A stretch of 5,965 bases of DNA from the NCBI GenBank assembly GCA_002399735.1, contig DHEF01000006.1, positions 123,363 through 129,327 on the forward strand, read 5' to 3'. The first letter of the stretch is position 1. The number at the start of each line of letters is the position of its first letter. Made by a program: the position numbers and the translations under genes. Source of the DNA: Chitinophagaceae bacterium UBA4857. GTDB taxonomy: Bacteria > Bacteroidota > Bacteroidia > Chitinophagales > Chitinophagaceae. This document shows, piece after piece, positions 5,581 through 5,965 of the stretch. Under the pieces are notes generated by a model that did not search any database, was not told the DNA's origin, and was given only the letters and a program-made list of their open reading frames with translations.

Positions 5581-5657
5581 GTTAATGGTTATTGTTTAAA
5601 AGTTAATCGGCCTCCTTACACTCTAAACCCTATACCTTCTACCTTATACCTAATTGG
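5581..5657. repeat. Compound degenerate heptanucleotide repeat, array 4 (eleven 7-base steps)
   Basis: Two unit types share one 7-base phase across 77 bases. The first block is gttaatg (5581), gttattg (5588), tttaaaa (5595) and gttaatc (5602). A non-matching step, ggcctcc, follows at 5609. The second block is ttacact (5616), ctaaacc (5623), ctatacc (5630), ttctacc (5637), ttatacc (5644) and taattgg (5651). The second block has consensus ytatacc. It lies about 15 bases upstream of the holB -33 element. No function can be read from it. Confidence 0.65.
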
Positions 5658-5689
5658 GGGCTGTGGACAGTAGTAACTCCGGTTTATAA

Positions 5690-5743
5690 CCCCGACTTAG
5701 AAAAACAATGCGAAGTATGAGCATTAGTTTTTCTTAATCGGGG
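5690..5743. repeat. Long imperfect hairpin (about 20 paired bases)
   Basis: The left arm at 5690-5711 (ccccga ... gaaaaac aatgc) pairs with the right arm at 5721-5743 with two mismatches and one bulged base, around a 9-base loop (gaagtatga). Its first nine bases, ccccgactt, are also the first nine bases of the window, suggesting a shared repeat family. The arm following the loop contains a run of T within the stem and not after it, so it does not look like a plain intrinsic terminator. Confidence 0.5.
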
Positions 5744-5862
5744 TCAGCAGCAGTTCCCGCTTTCCGCTGTACCTGCACTATCGCTTCGGTGCCGCTGCAA
5801 TCGGGCAGCCTTTGTAAGGTGGGAGGCTATTGGGCAAAAAATCGGATTGTCCTAACGACAAT
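5744..5862. other. Relatively GC-rich gene-free segment, possible dispersed repeat copy
   Basis: The segment after the long hairpin is clearly richer in G and C up to about 5835 than the rest of the intergenic DNA. It is open in one plus-strand frame to the stop at about 5853, but that frame has no start codon and gives a low-complexity Arg/Cys/Ala-rich peptide, so I do not call a gene. It ends in a short hairpin, attgtc (5846-5851) facing gacaat (5857-5862). It may be the body of a repeat element that includes the hairpin at 5690-5743; this cannot be settled from one copy. Confidence 0.3.
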
Positions 5863-5906
5863 ACAAAATGTATACTACTAAATTGTTGATTTTCAGGACT
5901 CCATTT

Positions 5907-5943
5907 TTTGTGTATATTGTGAGTAACAACATAAATATACTTG
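5907..5943 (+). promoter_or_regulatory. Weak plus-strand promoter candidate at the window edge
   Basis: TATACTTG at 5936-5943 matches seven of eight defined or free positions of TAnnTTTG. A TTTG at 5907-5910 lies 25 bases upstream and a TTG at 5917-5919 lies 16 bases upstream; neither fits the usual spacing well. The flanking DNA is AT-rich and no start codon follows before the window ends. It could serve a gene beyond 5965, divergent from holB. Confidence 0.22.
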
Positions 5944-5965
5944 TAAGCAGCAATTAATAACCTTA

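Noticed and set aside
5745..5855. Open plus-strand frame through the GC-rich segment
   Set aside because: No start codon after the preceding in-frame stop at 5718, and an Arg/Cys/Ala-rich peptide without motifs.

Overview
The window looks like chromosomal DNA of a Bacteroidota bacterium, most likely of the Chitinophagaceae/Sphingobacteriia side. Three things point there: perfect TAnnTTTG (-7) promoter boxes of the Bacteroidota sigma-A type in front of two genes, no Shine-Dalgarno sequences at convincing starts, and intergenic DNA full of short degenerate tandem repeats and palindromes. The genus is an inference from sequence style only. All six genes lie on the minus strand, so they are read here from high to low coordinates.

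Layout in transcription order. (1) 5559-5965 has no gene. It holds a heptanucleotide-periodic repeat, a long imperfect hairpin, a relatively GC-rich stretch and, at the right edge, a weak plus-strand promoter candidate. (2) 5528-4332 is holB, the clamp-loader delta' subunit, with its own promoter. (3) After 77 bases with a second promoter box comes a compact operon: a FabZ/ApeP-like hotdog dehydratase (4254-3841, GTG start), a secreted protein of unknown function (3822-3178), a 4HBT-type thioesterase (3178-2759, start overlapping the previous stop as TAATG) and a beta-ketoacyl-ACP synthase (2717-1590). (4) After a hairpin and a repeat-rich 258-base gap comes a SAM-dependent methyltransferase (1331-252). 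(5) 1-251 again holds only repeats and palindromes.

The dehydratase, thioesterase, ketosynthase and methyltransferase together resemble one edge of a flexirubin / aryl polyene / dialkylresorcinol cluster. In those pathways a dedicated type II fatty-acid-like system builds a polyene on an aryl starter, and the flexirubin aryl ring can be methylated. No acyl carrier protein, ketoreductase, DarA/DarB, ammonia lyase or exporter is in the window, so the pathway is inferred from gene company. The dehydratase lacks the usual FabZ catalytic His, and the methyltransferase lacks the usual O-methyltransferase catalytic His. Both point to specialised subfamilies rather than housekeeping enzymes.

The most striking non-coding signals are four groups of degenerate repeats with an exact 7-base period, two near-identical promoter-to-start-codon junctions that predict leaderless mRNAs, and several nested hairpins. 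I see no strong evidence for a wholly new system.
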